DNA of 64,000 nt from Synechococcus sp. BL107 (GTDB taxonomy: Bacteria; Cyanobacteriota; Cyanobacteriia; PCC-6307; Cyanobiaceae). Below are positions 17,694 to 26,280 of the stretch, piece after piece. Positions within the stretch are counted from its first letter, which is position 1, and each line of letters begins with the position of its first letter. The position numbers and the translations under genes are program-made. Under the pieces are notes generated by a model that made no database searches, was not told the origin of the DNA, and was given only the letters and a program-made list of their open reading frames with translations. Location: contig NZ_DS022298.1 in assembly GCF_000153805.1 (NCBI RefSeq), positions 1,304,498-1,368,497 on the forward strand, written 5' to 3'.

Positions 17694-18123
17694 TCAATTA
17701 ATCAATTCAAGGCTGACATTGATTTCGCCAGCACGCATCATCTTTAATTCATTGGCTGCGCCATGGGCGAGATCAATCAAGCGGTGATATTTAAATGGTC
17801 CTCTGTCATTGATTCATACATTGACGTATCTTCCATTTTCTAAATTAGTCACACGAACAATTGTTCCAAAGGGAAGCGTGCGATGTGCAGCCGTGAACGC
17901 TCCTTTCTGCAATATTTCACCATTGGCTGTTCGACGTCCATAAAAACCAGGCCCATACCAACTCGCTATTCCGACACCGAGATGTTTGAGATTGGATGCT
18001 GGATGGTTTTGTTCTTGGAGGGAAGACTCTTGTAGAACAGATTTAGTCGATGATTTGGGTTGGATTTGCTCTGCCGACGGCTGGTACCGCAATCAAAAGG
18101 AGCAGCAGGAGTCGATCATTCAC
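17694..18123 (-). pseudogene. rlpA: rlpA-like septal-ring lytic transglycosylase, disrupted by a nonsense codon and a frameshift
   Basis: The double-psi beta-barrel core is easily read on the minus strand: GIASWYGPGFYGRRTANGE, then AAHRTLPFGTIVRVTNLENG, then YVNV. The next codon is TGA, after which the same frame continues INDRGPFKYHRLIDLAHGAA through GEINVSLELIN and a final TGA at 17694. The family has YVNVRINDRGPF, so the TGA replaces an Arg CGA codon by one change. Upstream, a GTG at 18123 opens a good signal peptide (NDRLLLLLLIAVPAVGRA), but in a frame one base off from the barrel. Two lesions make this a decaying gene. RlpA normally cuts denuded glycan strands. Confidence 0.8.
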
Positions 18124-18340
18124 TCTGAACTAATGGAATGATTGCTCTAACCGTATCGAGGATCACTTGATTGACAATCCATCGAAAATTATATTATTAC
18201 CCCTTGAAATTGTTTCAAGGCCTACTTTTGTGAGGCGCTATTTTTCGAAATGCTGATTTACAGAAGAGAGTGTTGCCTGTGTTACTGATGGTTCGTAGTG
18301 TTCTTGTTTTCATCTGAATCATTGAATTCCTGGGATTGAG

Positions 18341-18508
18341 ATGCATCAATCAGAAATTAACAATTGGATTCGTGTTGCAGCACGGTTAGAAGCTGCTGGT
18401 TTGACCGAAACGATGTTTTATCAACGGGCCCGTGCGATTTCCCTCGGGGAACCAGATCCATTGCAGGGCTTTGGAGTTGAGGCTGATGGGGATCAGAGCG
18501 GTCCTTGA
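18341..18508 (+). CDS. short hypothetical protein
   Basis: A 55-codon frame from an ATG preceded by a TGGGATTGAG ribosome-site-like stretch. The peptide (NNWIRVAARLEAAGLTETMF, then YQRARAISLGEPDP) has normal composition and an amphipathic helix. It is short, so support is limited. No family is recognised. Confidence 0.5.
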   Translation: MHQSEINNWIRVAARLEAAGLTETMFYQRARAISLGEPDPLQGFGVEADGDQSGP

Positions 18509-18606
18509 TTAATTTGTGCGATGTAGTGATCACTACTGAATTCTGATTTGACAGTTCACAGTTGCTGCTTCTCTTTTTCTATCGTTAATGGGGTTGCTAG
18601 CAGTAC

Positions 18607-18762
18607 ATGACGATTCCATTTGGTGAAGTCCCCGAGGCTGAGCGTGATGAGCAAATAGGATTTTGGTGGAAAGATCGCCTTGAATTACTAGTTGATGAAA
18701 AGCGGCCAAAAGATGCTCGCGCGTTATACCTTGAATTTGAGAATGATTTGAAGTCTAGCTAA
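18607..18762 (+). CDS. short hypothetical protein
   Basis: A 51-codon frame from the ATG at 18607, charged and helical (EAERDEQIGFWWKDRLELL, then EKRPKDARALYLEFENDL). Composition is protein-like with clean start and stop. It probably is one of the small picocyanobacterial proteins; function unknown. Confidence 0.5.
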   Translation: MTIPFGEVPEAERDEQIGFWWKDRLELLVDEKRPKDARALYLEFENDLKSS

Positions 18763-18809
18763 TGAGATTGATTGATTTAAGTTTCCTGGAATCTCATTTG
18801 TTTGGATAT

Positions 18810-19292
18810 CTATTCTCCATTGAGATTTAGCTTGAGTTTCTTTTTTAGAGGTTGAGAGTTGTGGTCAGTGAGGTTGGTATCGCTTAATTCAAGGTTGAAA
18901 AATAGGGCGGTTGGGGCAAGAAAAAATGGCCCTGCGTGCCAGGTGCCTTGATGCAGTTTGATCGCCTCGCTTGGTTGGACTTCCACCAATCGCACGGTGC
19001 TGTGGTCAAGTTGCTCGGATTGAAGGTTCGCTGCAGCCACGGCTAACCACCAGGGTTGGGCATCCGCAGAGCTCAAGCATTGGGTGGAGTAGGTGTGTCG
19101 CGTCATGCTTCCGAGTACCGCAGGGCGTCGACGAAGACGCATGACGTAGTAGCGCAAATTGGCACCGTTGAACTTCAGTTCGGCATCACGCTTGCTGTGG
19201 GGTGTCATGTCGTCCACCGGCAAAATCGCCGTACCAAACTGCTCAAAGTTGCATTGATGAAGACTCAGGGCTGTGAGTGTTTCCATGCTCAT
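18810..19292 (-). CDS. ureidoglycolate-lyase-like (AllA) cupin protein
   Basis: A 160-residue protein with the AllA/ureidoglycolate hydrolase signature: NFEQFGTAILPVDD at the N-terminus, a central LRYYVMRLRRRP strand, and LHQGTWHAGPFF followed by NLELSDTNLTDHNS near the end. AllA splits ureidoglycolate to glyoxylate and urea in purine or allantoin breakdown. No allantoin genes are nearby, so this may be a repurposed cyanobacterial relative. Two in-frame ATGs (19292 and 19286) are possible starts. Confidence 0.75.
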   Translation of the reverse strand: MSMETLTALSLHQCNFEQFGTAILPVDDMTPHSKRDAELKFNGANLRYYVMRLRRRPAVLGSMTRHTYSTQCLSSADAQPWWLAVAAANLQSEQLDHSTVRLVEVQPSEAIKLHQGTWHAGPFFLAPTALFFNLELSDTNLTDHNSQPLKKKLKLNLNGE

Positions 19293-19437
19293 GCTGTCTG
19301 GATTGCAGTACGGAAGCCGAGGCTGACGGTTTGTACAAAGCCTGGTTCATGGTTGCAGGTTGTGCTCAATCTTGACGAGTCGTTTTTTTTTTAGGCTTGG
19401 AACTTGTCTAATGATTTTGTAATTCAGAATCGCGGGC

Positions 19438-19713
19438 TTAGTTGTTTGGTCTGAGGAGCAATGCAAGGCCTGAGATGCTCACAAGGATTGTGAGAACCCC
19501 TAGCACGATTGGGTAGAAGGGCTGAAGGTTGAACCATCCGAATTGGCCGGTATGAATCCTGAGTAACCAAAAGGCGTCGATGTTTTGCTCAAGTAAAAGG
19601 CTGTATAGCGATCCTGTTGCTGCCGTGATTAGCAAGGGGGCGGCGGCTAGGGGGACCACCCATCGGTGCAGGCGCCGGGCTCGGCGTTGGGTGGCTGTGG
19701 ATCGACCGTTCAT
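19438..19713 (-). CDS. small PepSY-associated-like membrane protein
   Basis: A 91-residue protein with a basic start (STATQRRARRLHRWVVPLAA) and two hydrophobic spans (PLLITAATGSLYSLLL and FYPIVLGVLTILVSISGLALLL). The pattern RRLHRW...TGSLYSLL resembles the first helix of PepSY-associated membrane proteins. Its ATG overlaps the stop of the preceding gene (19710-19713), so both are one transcript. Confidence 0.65.
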   Translation of the reverse strand: MNGRSTATQRRARRLHRWVVPLAAAPLLITAATGSLYSLLLEQNIDAFWLLRIHTGQFGWFNLQPFYPIVLGVLTILVSISGLALLLRPNN

Positions 19714-19973
19714 TGTCGTCTCATCTGCTGATGCAATTGACGCTCATCGGCACAGGGCATCCAGCGGCCATTGTTTTCGTGAACCTCAGTGCAACCAATT
19801 TTGTCTGCTTGCCTGAATGCTTCAGCTTCGCTCGCGTAGATCCCCTTGCGATGGGCCTGGGCTGGCAAAGGCGTTGCTGGGGTCACGATTAGAACAATCG
19901 TGACCGCTGTGAACGCGTTGATTAAGCGGCGAAATCGGCGTTCCCTCGCGATTGGCATGGCGCCCACAGACAT
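19710..19973 (-). CDS. DUF3721-like small exported protein
   Basis: The frame is open from 20015, but the ATG at 19973 (MSVGAMPIARERRFRRL) gives a better start with a signal-like hydrophobic stretch (AVTIVLIVTPATPLPAQA). The mature part (GIYASEAEAFRQADKIGC, HENNGRWMPC) carries two cysteines and matches my recollection of the DUF3721 pattern in cyanobacteria. Probably periplasmic, function unknown. It overlaps the next gene by ATGA. Confidence 0.6.
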   Translation of the reverse strand: MSVGAMPIARERRFRRLINAFTAVTIVLIVTPATPLPAQAHRKGIYASEAEAFRQADKIGCTEVHENNGRWMPCADERQLHQQMRRQ

Positions 19974-20066
19974 ATGCAGGGTGGATTGATGGTTTAACCC
20001 ATGGATCTGTCTCACTGCCTGTGGCTAGTGCTTTCGTTGCTTTTTGAGGGGGAAGCTTCGTTGCGT

Positions 20067-21875
20067 TCAATCCCCTCTTCGCTTCGTCGATGCAAGTTCC
20101 CTTTGGAGCCTCCACCACTGACATAGATGTTCTCGCCGTTGATCGGCACTGAGTAAGGCGTGGGTGAGCACTTGATGGTGATGGGCCATGGCGCCAAGCA
20201 ATCGTGATCGATCGGGATGGGCTATGGCCGCTCGCTGGCAGAGCTCAGAAAAAGTGTCTCCTGGCATCGGTGTGACACCTAAATCTGCCAACAAGCGCAA
20301 AGACTGCTCCAGGGGCTGGCGAGATCCCAATCGCAGCTGCGTCATCACCAATCCCAGCGATAAGGAGGCCATGCAGGCCAGCACAACAAGAAGTCCTAGC
20401 CACCTTTGATGTGGACCGAGTACGGCTTGGAGCCAGGCCTGTTGGCTGGCTTGGTCGAGTCCTAGCCACCAGCGTGTCCAGGCCATATCAAGCCCCCACC
20501 ACTGACCCTGCAACCACTCCCCTAGCGACCAATTCGCAGGATCAGACCAAGGATTGATTGTCTGCTGTTGTCCTTGATTGACATTGTCGAGGGCATTGCG
20601 GTCAGCCCAGAGGCTCGGATCCACTTGCCGCCAACCGCTGCCCTCCAGCCAGACTTCAACCCAGGCATGGGCATCACTTTGCCGCAGTTCCATATAAGGA
20701 CTGCCAGTCATGGGATCGATCTGTCGGCCACCCAAGTAGCCACTGACAACCCGTGCTGGTACATCCGCCGAGCGCATGACTGCGGCTAAGGCGCTGGCGT
20801 AATGGCCACAGAAGCCCACCTGGCTCTCGAATAGAAAACTGTCCAGATCCGTCATCGAGCCAGGGCTCAGGCTGTAACGAAAGGGTTGGCTCTTGAACCA
20901 GCGTTCGACGGCCATTAGCCGCTCTTGGTTTGTTGGTAGGGATCGAAATCGACCGCCAAGTTCGTTCAAGCGCGGTAACGAAGCAGGTGGCTGCTTTCGT
21001 TCACTCTTGAACGGAGGCCGGCGTTGCCAGCCCATTGGGTCGGAGCCCTTGCTCAGGCGAAAGGAACGCTTTTGTCGTGACGCTGCTCCCACCATTAACT
21101 CTCCTTCCGATGTCACCCACTGGTCTTTGGCAGTTGGTTTGGAGCGGCCATCCCAGGGCACCGCACGGGTTGAGGACGGTTCGACGATCCACCACTGACT
21201 GATCTCAGAGTCATTGAGTAATCCTCGGTTGGGCTGCCGAGCAAAGGCTGCGTCACGGTGTTGCCAGCGCCGGCCATCGAACTGTTCATGCACCAAGACT
21301 CGCCAGTAGGCGTTGGTGGGCAACGTCTCCACACCCGAAAGGCTCACCCTGGCGGCGGATGCATTCACGGTGGCCAATCGTTCGATGCTGAGTGGATCCA
21401 GGTTGGATGAAAGGCCGGTTACAGCACCACGCTTTGGCCCCAGCTCAGTGGTCCATAAAGGAGCAATTCGAGGAACAAATAGAAACAGCACCAAGGCCAA
21501 TGGGAGGGCTGCAAGCAAAAGCTGCAAACTGCGTCGCAACAGTCCACGGAGTGAGAGCATTCCGCCGAGCTCATGGCCCAGGAGACCAGCAAAGGCTGCA
21601 CTGACCGCGATCAGCTGCAGGATCGTTGCCAAAAGTCCTTGTAATTGAGAGGTGAGAAGCCCTGCGGAGAGCAGCTGCAAAAGGGCCGCAAGCCTTCGAT
21701 CAAAGGGTTTGCTACCCCGCCAAAGTTTGAGTAGAGCGCAGATCACAAGTCCGAAGGTCGGCCAGGTGAGTGCTGCGGACCAATTCAGGGCAAGGCATTG
21801 CAGCAAGAGTGGTGGGATGGCCAGCCAGGCGAAAGTTCCCGGCTGGAGGACACGCTGACGAGCGGTGCGGTTCAT
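20067..21875 (-). CDS. transglutaminase-like (TgpA-type) membrane protein
   Basis: A 602-residue protein from the ATG at 21875 (an upstream TTG is unlikely). Residues 10-140 hold about five membrane spans. The soluble transglutaminase-like domain has the catalytic triad in VGFCGHYASALAAVMR (Cys), SDAHAWVEVW (His) and WRQVDPS (Asp). A last span (WLGLLVVLACMASLSLGLV) and a cytoplasmic DUF4129-like tail follow. It is the third gene of a MoxR-DUF58-TgpA operon and overlaps DUF58 by ATGA. Such trios are common and may process or fold exported proteins; the substrate is unknown. Confidence 0.85.
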   Translation of the reverse strand: MNRTARQRVLQPGTFAWLAIPPLLLQCLALNWSAALTWPTFGLVICALLKLWRGSKPFDRRLAALLQLLSAGLLTSQLQGLLATILQLIAVSAAFAGLLGHELGGMLSLRGLLRRSLQLLLAALPLALVLFLFVPRIAPLWTTELGPKRGAVTGLSSNLDPLSIERLATVNASAARVSLSGVETLPTNAYWRVLVHEQFDGRRWQHRDAAFARQPNRGLLNDSEISQWWIVEPSSTRAVPWDGRSKPTAKDQWVTSEGELMVGAASRQKRSFRLSKGSDPMGWQRRPPFKSERKQPPASLPRLNELGGRFRSLPTNQERLMAVERWFKSQPFRYSLSPGSMTDLDSFLFESQVGFCGHYASALAAVMRSADVPARVVSGYLGGRQIDPMTGSPYMELRQSDAHAWVEVWLEGSGWRQVDPSLWADRNALDNVNQGQQQTINPWSDPANWSLGEWLQGQWWGLDMAWTRWWLGLDQASQQAWLQAVLGPHQRWLGLLVVLACMASLSLGLVMTQLRLGSRQPLEQSLRLLADLGVTPMPGDTFSELCQRAAIAHPDRSRLLGAMAHHHQVLTHALLSADQRREHLCQWWRLQRELASTKRRGD

Positions 21876-22729
21876 TCCGTCGCGAGCGCCTCGAGGCAAC
21901 CATTGCGATGTTGAAGCCCCCTTCCTGGCGACAACGATTTCGAAGGGAGATGCAGGCCATAGCGTTCACCCCGCTGTTGAAGGGTCCAGATCCGATCGGC
22001 CAAGTGCTCCCTTGCTTGCTCCATCGGAACTCCAGGAGCTGGTTTAAGAATCCGCTCCACATCCTCAGGAACGCTGAATACCTTGGCCTGCAATGGGCGC
22101 CCTTTTGCAACCCCTGCCCAGTCGACGACCGCGGGACGTTCACCCTGCAGCAAAGGGCGTAGGTCTTGCCATTCATCGAGGCCATCACGCCATCGCGGAG
22201 GATGTTGCTCTTGCACTGGACCCGGCCTCCGACGCGGCCAGATCAACTGTTGTGTCGGGGGCCGCCAGCGCGTCCAGCAGATGAAAAGGCCCAGCGGTGC
22301 AATGGTTTCGATCTGCAGCTGAGGAGGTTGTTGCCAGCCTCTCCGCTTCGGTGTCCAGCTCAGCCCAACCAGCGAAACACCAGCGGAGAGTTGGACAAAC
22401 GCAGATTCCGGAGCCTTGCGGAATCGCAGACGAAGCGGAGGTCGCCGATGGCGCGTTTCGATCAGCAGCGGGTAGATGGCTGATTCAGCGGCAAAGGTTG
22501 GCGCCGGTTCACCACAGCGCAGTACAAGGCCTTGAAGTGTGTCGTGGGTGAGAAACATCGCCAGCAACATCACGGCGAGCATCACAAAGGCCAGCAGCAG
22601 CGTGCTGTTGCTGGTGGTTTGAATCGCCACTAAGAGCAGAAGGGCTGCGGTTGCCAACCAAAGAGCCCCGAAGCGACTCGGAATGATGTACAGGTTGCGG
22701 AGTCCGAGCGTGAGTTCAGCGGAGGGCAT
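21872..22729 (-). CDS. DUF58 membrane protein
   Basis: A 285-residue protein with two adjacent N-terminal spans (ALWLATAALLLLVAIQ and TLLLAFVMLAVMLLAMFL), a beta-sandwich region (TRHRRPPLRLRFRKAP), and the DUF58 core in which WQDLRPLLQGERPAVVDWAG stands where RDYRPGD-x-x-R-x-IHW is usual. It overlaps both neighbours (14 bp with moxR and 4 bp with the transglutaminase gene). DUF58 proteins partner MoxR ATPases at the membrane. Confidence 0.8.
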   Translation of the reverse strand: MPSAELTLGLRNLYIIPSRFGALWLATAALLLLVAIQTTSNSTLLLAFVMLAVMLLAMFLTHDTLQGLVLRCGEPAPTFAAESAIYPLLIETRHRRPPLRLRFRKAPESAFVQLSAGVSLVGLSWTPKRRGWQQPPQLQIETIAPLGLFICWTRWRPPTQQLIWPRRRPGPVQEQHPPRWRDGLDEWQDLRPLLQGERPAVVDWAGVAKGRPLQAKVFSVPEDVERILKPAPGVPMEQAREHLADRIWTLQQRGERYGLHLPSKSLSPGRGLQHRNGCLEALATE

Positions 22730-23627
22730 TCACCTGCTCCAGCAGCTTCGTGCTTAACGGAGTCCCTGAACCTGCCGGACGTCCGGCATCCAAACGATGC
22801 TCGACCACCGCTGGCACGACGGACTGAACGTCTTCAACGGTCACGTAATCCCGGCCGAAGAGCAGGGCCCAGGCCCGGGCGGCAGCGAGAAGCGCCTGGC
22901 TTGCCCGTGGCGATAAACCCTCCTGACCATGGCGACTTGCGGCAACAAGATCGAGCACGTAATTCATCAACTCATCTGAGCAATGTTGAGCAGCACATTG
23001 CTGTTGCAACTGCTTTAAAGACTTGCCATCGAGCAATGGAGGTGTGGTGGCGGCTGGTGAGAAACGTCCGCGCAGTAGCTCCTTTTCTGATTCACGATCC
23101 GGAAAACCGAGACTCACTCGCATGAGGAAGCGATCCAGCTGTGCTTCGGGTAGCGGGCTTGTCCCAACCTGATCGAGGCTGTTTTGCGTCGCGATGACAA
23201 AAAATGGTTCGGGAAGGTCGTGGCTGATGCCGTCCAAGCTGACCCGTCCCGCTGCCATCGCTTCGAGCAGTGCACTTTGGGTGCGTGGACTGGCGCGATT
23301 GATTTCATCGGCCAAGACAACCTGAGTAAATAGTGGTCCGGGTTGAAAGCGAAACGATGCTTCGGCGGTGTTGAACACATTGATCCCAGTGAGATCGGCG
23401 GGCAGTAAATCACTGGTGAAACTCACCCGTTTAAATCCAAGGGAAAACACCCGAGCGAGGGCTTCGGCCAAGGTCGATTTGCCCATGCCAGGCCGGTCTT
23501 CGATCAAAAGATGGCCTCCTGCCAGCAGACAACTCAAGGCCAGTCGTATCTGCTGCTCCTTGCCGAGCAAGACCTGACCAACGGCGTTGATCAGTGGCTG
23601 GAGCGCGGGTGAAGCCAAGGGAAACAA
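22716..23627 (-). CDS. MoxR-family AAA ATPase
   Basis: A 303-residue AAA+ ATPase. The Walker A is RPGMGKST at residues 45-52, Walker B VVLADEINRASP near 105-116, sensor 1 in FVIATQNS and the C-terminal helical domain ends with VNALR. The only start near the right place is a TTG at 23627. MoxR ATPases act as chaperones for protein or metal-centre assembly, usually with DUF58 and von Willebrand or transglutaminase partners, as here. First gene of its operon. Confidence 0.88.
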   Translation of the reverse strand: MFPLASPALQPLINAVGQVLLGKEQQIRLALSCLLAGGHLLIEDRPGMGKSTLAEALARVFSLGFKRVSFTSDLLPADLTGINVFNTAEASFRFQPGPLFTQVVLADEINRASPRTQSALLEAMAAGRVSLDGISHDLPEPFFVIATQNSLDQVGTSPLPEAQLDRFLMRVSLGFPDRESEKELLRGRFSPAATTPPLLDGKSLKQLQQQCAAQHCSDELMNYVLDLVAASRHGQEGLSPRASQALLAAARAWALLFGRDYVTVEDVQSVVPAVVEHRLDAGRPAGSGTPLSTKLLEQVNALR

Positions 23628-24039
23628 ACAACCTCAAGTCCACCTTCTCATTTCTGTGCATTGGATACGAAATGGTGCTGAGCGTTGTTATCGATCAAGT
23701 TCCGATCGCTGCGAAGAAACTTATGGTCTTCGGCGTCTAATCCAAGGGATAGAAGAAATTATTGATACTGTTCAGTAATGTTGCGCTCTCGTTATTAATT
23801 ATTGACTTTTTGGTTGCTTCTTTGCTGTCCGGAGTCGTTGTTCTTTTGGCAGGGCTCAATCTCCTTGCGGCTGTGTTTTGAGTTGATTGTGATAATTGAT
23901 TTTTTGTCTAGAACGAATTGAGATAAAAAGTGTTCTGGAGTATGCGCATTTGCGTAGATCAATGATGGAAGGCGAAGCTTTCAGGTGTCTGTTGGTGGTC
24001 GCACGTCTCGCCCCACGCCTGTCTTCTTAGCTTGGGTTG
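23628..24039. other. divergent intergenic region, promoters expected but none pinpointed
   Basis: About 410 bp between the moxR operon and the FAD oxidoreductase. It is AT-richer than its flanks. I see no RNA gene, strong hairpin or credible short coding frame. The 63-codon frame at 23587 overlaps moxR and is not credible. Confidence 0.4.
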
Positions 24040-25689
24040 ATGCAACACAGCTCCATGGCCAACGCGGCTGCTTCTGACAAAGCTCAATCCCACGTGGTTG
24101 TCGTTGGGGCCGGCTGGGCCGGTTGGGGGGCGGCTAAGGCTCTCTGCGAAGCCGGTGTTCGCGTCACCTTGATCGATGGGATGCCTGATCCCACTGGCAG
24201 TCAGCCGATCACCACCACAAGCGGCAAGCCGTTTGAGGCTGGCACCCGAGGTTTTTGGAAGGACTACCCCAATATCGATGCCCTGACGGCAGAGCTCGGA
24301 CTCGGTTCGATCTTCACGGATTTCACCACCAGTGCGTTTTGGTCGCCCGAGGGGTTGGAGGCAACGGCTCCTGTGTTCGGTGACGCCGTGGCGTTGCCGA
24401 GTCCTTTGGGGCAGGCCTTTGCAACGGTCAGCAATTTCAAGCGTCTACCCGTTCAGGATCGACTCAGCATCGCGGGCCTGCTCTACGCAATCCTCGATCT
24501 CAATCGCAGTGATGCGGTGTATCGCAAGTACGACGCGATTAGTGCGCTGACGCTGTTTCAGCAGCTCCGTATCAGTGATCGCATGATTGATGATTTTCTG
24601 CGGCCGATTCTGTTGGTGGGATTGTTCAAGCCGCCTGAGGAGTTGTCGGCAGCCGTGACGATGGAGCTTCTCTACTACTACGCACTGGCGCATCAAGATT
24701 CGTTTGATGTGCGCTGGATCAAGAGCAAGAGCATCGCCGAGCACTTATTTGCCCCCTTGAGTGAGCGGCTTCAGGACGAGCATCAGCTGCAGGTGATGGG
24801 AGGCACATTGGCTACAGCACTCAAGATGTCCACCGACACCCGAGGCGTGCGGTCAGTGGAGACCCGATCGGTAACGACTGGACGTAGCAGTGTCGTCGAC
24901 AACGTCGATGCCGTGGTGCTGGCTGTGGGTGCCAAAGGGATGGGAGCGCTGATGGCCAACTCGCCGGAGTGCGCGGCGTTGACGCCCGAGCTGGTGCGAG
25001 CCGGCAGCCTTGATGCGATCGATGTGGTGTCGGTGCGTTTGTGGTTGGATCGCACGATTTCAGTTGCCGATCCCGCCAATGTGTTCTCACGGTTCAGTGC
25101 GCTGAAGGGAGCTGGAGCCACGTTCTTCATGCTGGATCAACTGCAACACGACACGAAGCAGGCGCTCTGGGGGGATCAGCCTGAACAGGGTTCGGTGATC
25201 GCAAGCGACTTTTACAACGCCTCCGCCATCGCTGAACTCAGCGATCAAGAGGTTGTCGATTGCCTGATGCAGGATCTTCTGCCGATGGCGCAGCCTGCCT
25301 TCCGTGGGGCTGTGGTTGTGGATCAGGAGGTGCGTCGATACCCCCGATCGGTGTCCCTGTTTTCGCCAGGAAGCTTTATTCAGCGGCCTCCACTGGAAAC
25401 CTCTTTGGCGTCCGTGGTTTGCGCCGGAGATTGGGTGCGAATGGGCGAAAGAGAGCATGGTGCCAAAGGCCTCTGCCAGGAGCGGGCCTATGTGAGTGGG
25501 CTGGAAGCTGCTAATTCGTTGCTACGCCGAGGAATCGTGAAGGGCAGCAACGCATCCTCAGGCCAGCAACACCCCGTGTTGCCGATCCGCGCCGATGAAC
25601 CTCAAGTGGTGCTCGGCCGTGCGCTCAACAAACTCGTGATGGATCCCATCGAATCCCTCGGGATTCAGTGGCCCTGGCTATCGAGTTAG
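24040..25689 (+). CDS. FAD-dependent amine-oxidase/phytoene-desaturase-like oxidoreductase
   Basis: A 549-residue flavoprotein. The Rossmann motif VVVVGAGWAGWGAAKALCEAG is near the N-terminus, a second FAD motif lies in VVCAGDWVRMGE, and a carotenoid-desaturase-like middle has RPILLVGLFKPPEELSAAV and ELLYYYALAHQDS. Plants and cyanobacteria have several such paralogues besides the known carotenoid enzymes, and I cannot assign a substrate. The start may be the ATG at 24040 or that at 24055 (MANAAAS). No neighbour suggests a pathway. Confidence 0.82.
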   Translation: MQHSSMANAAASDKAQSHVVVVGAGWAGWGAAKALCEAGVRVTLIDGMPDPTGSQPITTTSGKPFEAGTRGFWKDYPNIDALTAELGLGSIFTDFTTSAFWSPEGLEATAPVFGDAVALPSPLGQAFATVSNFKRLPVQDRLSIAGLLYAILDLNRSDAVYRKYDAISALTLFQQLRISDRMIDDFLRPILLVGLFKPPEELSAAVTMELLYYYALAHQDSFDVRWIKSKSIAEHLFAPLSERLQDEHQLQVMGGTLATALKMSTDTRGVRSVETRSVTTGRSSVVDNVDAVVLAVGAKGMGALMANSPECAALTPELVRAGSLDAIDVVSVRLWLDRTISVADPANVFSRFSALKGAGATFFMLDQLQHDTKQALWGDQPEQGSVIASDFYNASAIAELSDQEVVDCLMQDLLPMAQPAFRGAVVVDQEVRRYPRSVSLFSPGSFIQRPPLETSLASVVCAGDWVRMGEREHGAKGLCQERAYVSGLEAANSLLRRGIVKGSNASSGQQHPVLPIRADEPQVVLGRALNKLVMDPIESLGIQWPWLSS

Positions 25690-25720
25690 TTGGCTGGGGT
25701 GCAGCGAAAGGGCTCAGGCC

Positions 25721-25750
25721 ATAAAAAAGGAAGGCCTCCCCAGACCTTCC
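25721..25750 (-). terminator. rho-independent terminator of candidate small RNA 1
   Basis: Nine-pair stem (25729-25737 with 25742-25750, one G-U) and a 4-base loop, followed on the minus strand by six T. Confidence 0.8.
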
Positions 25751-25839
25751 CCCGTACGACGCATCCCCGTTCCCTCAGGGACTTTCCAATTGTTATGTAT
25801 CGTCTCGAACTTTTTTGTAGGGACGGGTACAAAGTGCTG
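25721..25839 (-). ncRNA. candidate small RNA, copy 1 of a 119-bp repeated unit
   Basis: On the minus strand this unit ends with a stem GGAAGGTCT / AGGCCTTCC, loop GGGG, then TTTTTT (25750-25723). Its one imperfect pair is a G-U wobble when read on the minus strand but a C-A mismatch on the plus strand, so the transcript must be minus. Upstream are blocks shared with the unit at 26251-26368: CATAACAAT (near 25797-25789, perhaps a -10 region) and GTAC-C-TCCCTACA. No coding frame is conserved. The 5' end is not determined. Confidence 0.6.
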
Positions 25840-25974
25840 ATCGATAGAGGATCACAAGTGAACTGATCTTCGATTGGTCAGTACTGGCCTTGCCGCAGGC
25901 TTCATCTCGTTCGTGTTTTCTTGGTTGTCTTGACGGACCCTGCACCATGGGATTGTTCATTCTGAACTTTTCCG

Positions 25975-26142
25975 ATGTCCAACGTCCGTGACATGGTCAA
26001 CACGCACTTGCCTGTTGTCCTCAAAGTTGTCAACACAGTTGCCCTCGTTGTGATCGCTCTCTCGAGTGTTTGTGCTGCTGATTCCTTGAAGGAAATGTCC
26101 GGCAAAGCTGCCGCTCCAGCTGCAGTGACCGAGACCAACTGA
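25975..26142 (+). CDS. small single-span membrane peptide
   Basis: A 55-codon frame from the ATG at 25975. The peptide has a short polar start, one hydrophobic span (VVLKVVNTVALVVIALSSVC) and an Ala-rich tail. Support comes from the terminator 13 bp after its stop, which would be pointless without a plus-strand transcript here. No strong ribosome site is visible. Function unknown. Confidence 0.5.
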   Translation: MSNVRDMVNTHLPVVLKVVNTVALVVIALSSVCAADSLKEMSGKAAAPAAVTETN

Positions 26143-26155
26143 AGCTGCTAATCAC

Positions 26156-26177
26156 GGGGGCACTTCGCTCCCTTTTT
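26156..26177 (+). terminator. rho-independent terminator after the small membrane peptide
   Basis: Stem GGGGGC / GCTCCC with one G-T pair, loop ACTTC, then TTTTT and a second T-run after GG. Confidence 0.65.
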
Positions 26178-26250
26178 GGTTTTTTGAACAATTGCTTGAA
26201 TTGTGCCGAAGATTCGTTTGTCAACGCTCGGGACAATGTGTGTTGCTCAT

Positions 26251-26280
26251 AAAAAAAAGGGAGGTCTCCCCAGACCTCCC
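26251..26280 (-). terminator. rho-independent terminator of candidate small RNA 2
   Basis: Perfect 9-bp stem (26259-26267 with 26272-26280), 4-base loop, then eight T on the minus strand. Confidence 0.85.

Noticed and set aside
25902..26138. 78-codon minus-strand frame
   Set aside because: Thr/Ala-rich shadow opposite the better supported 55-codon membrane peptide, which has its own terminator.
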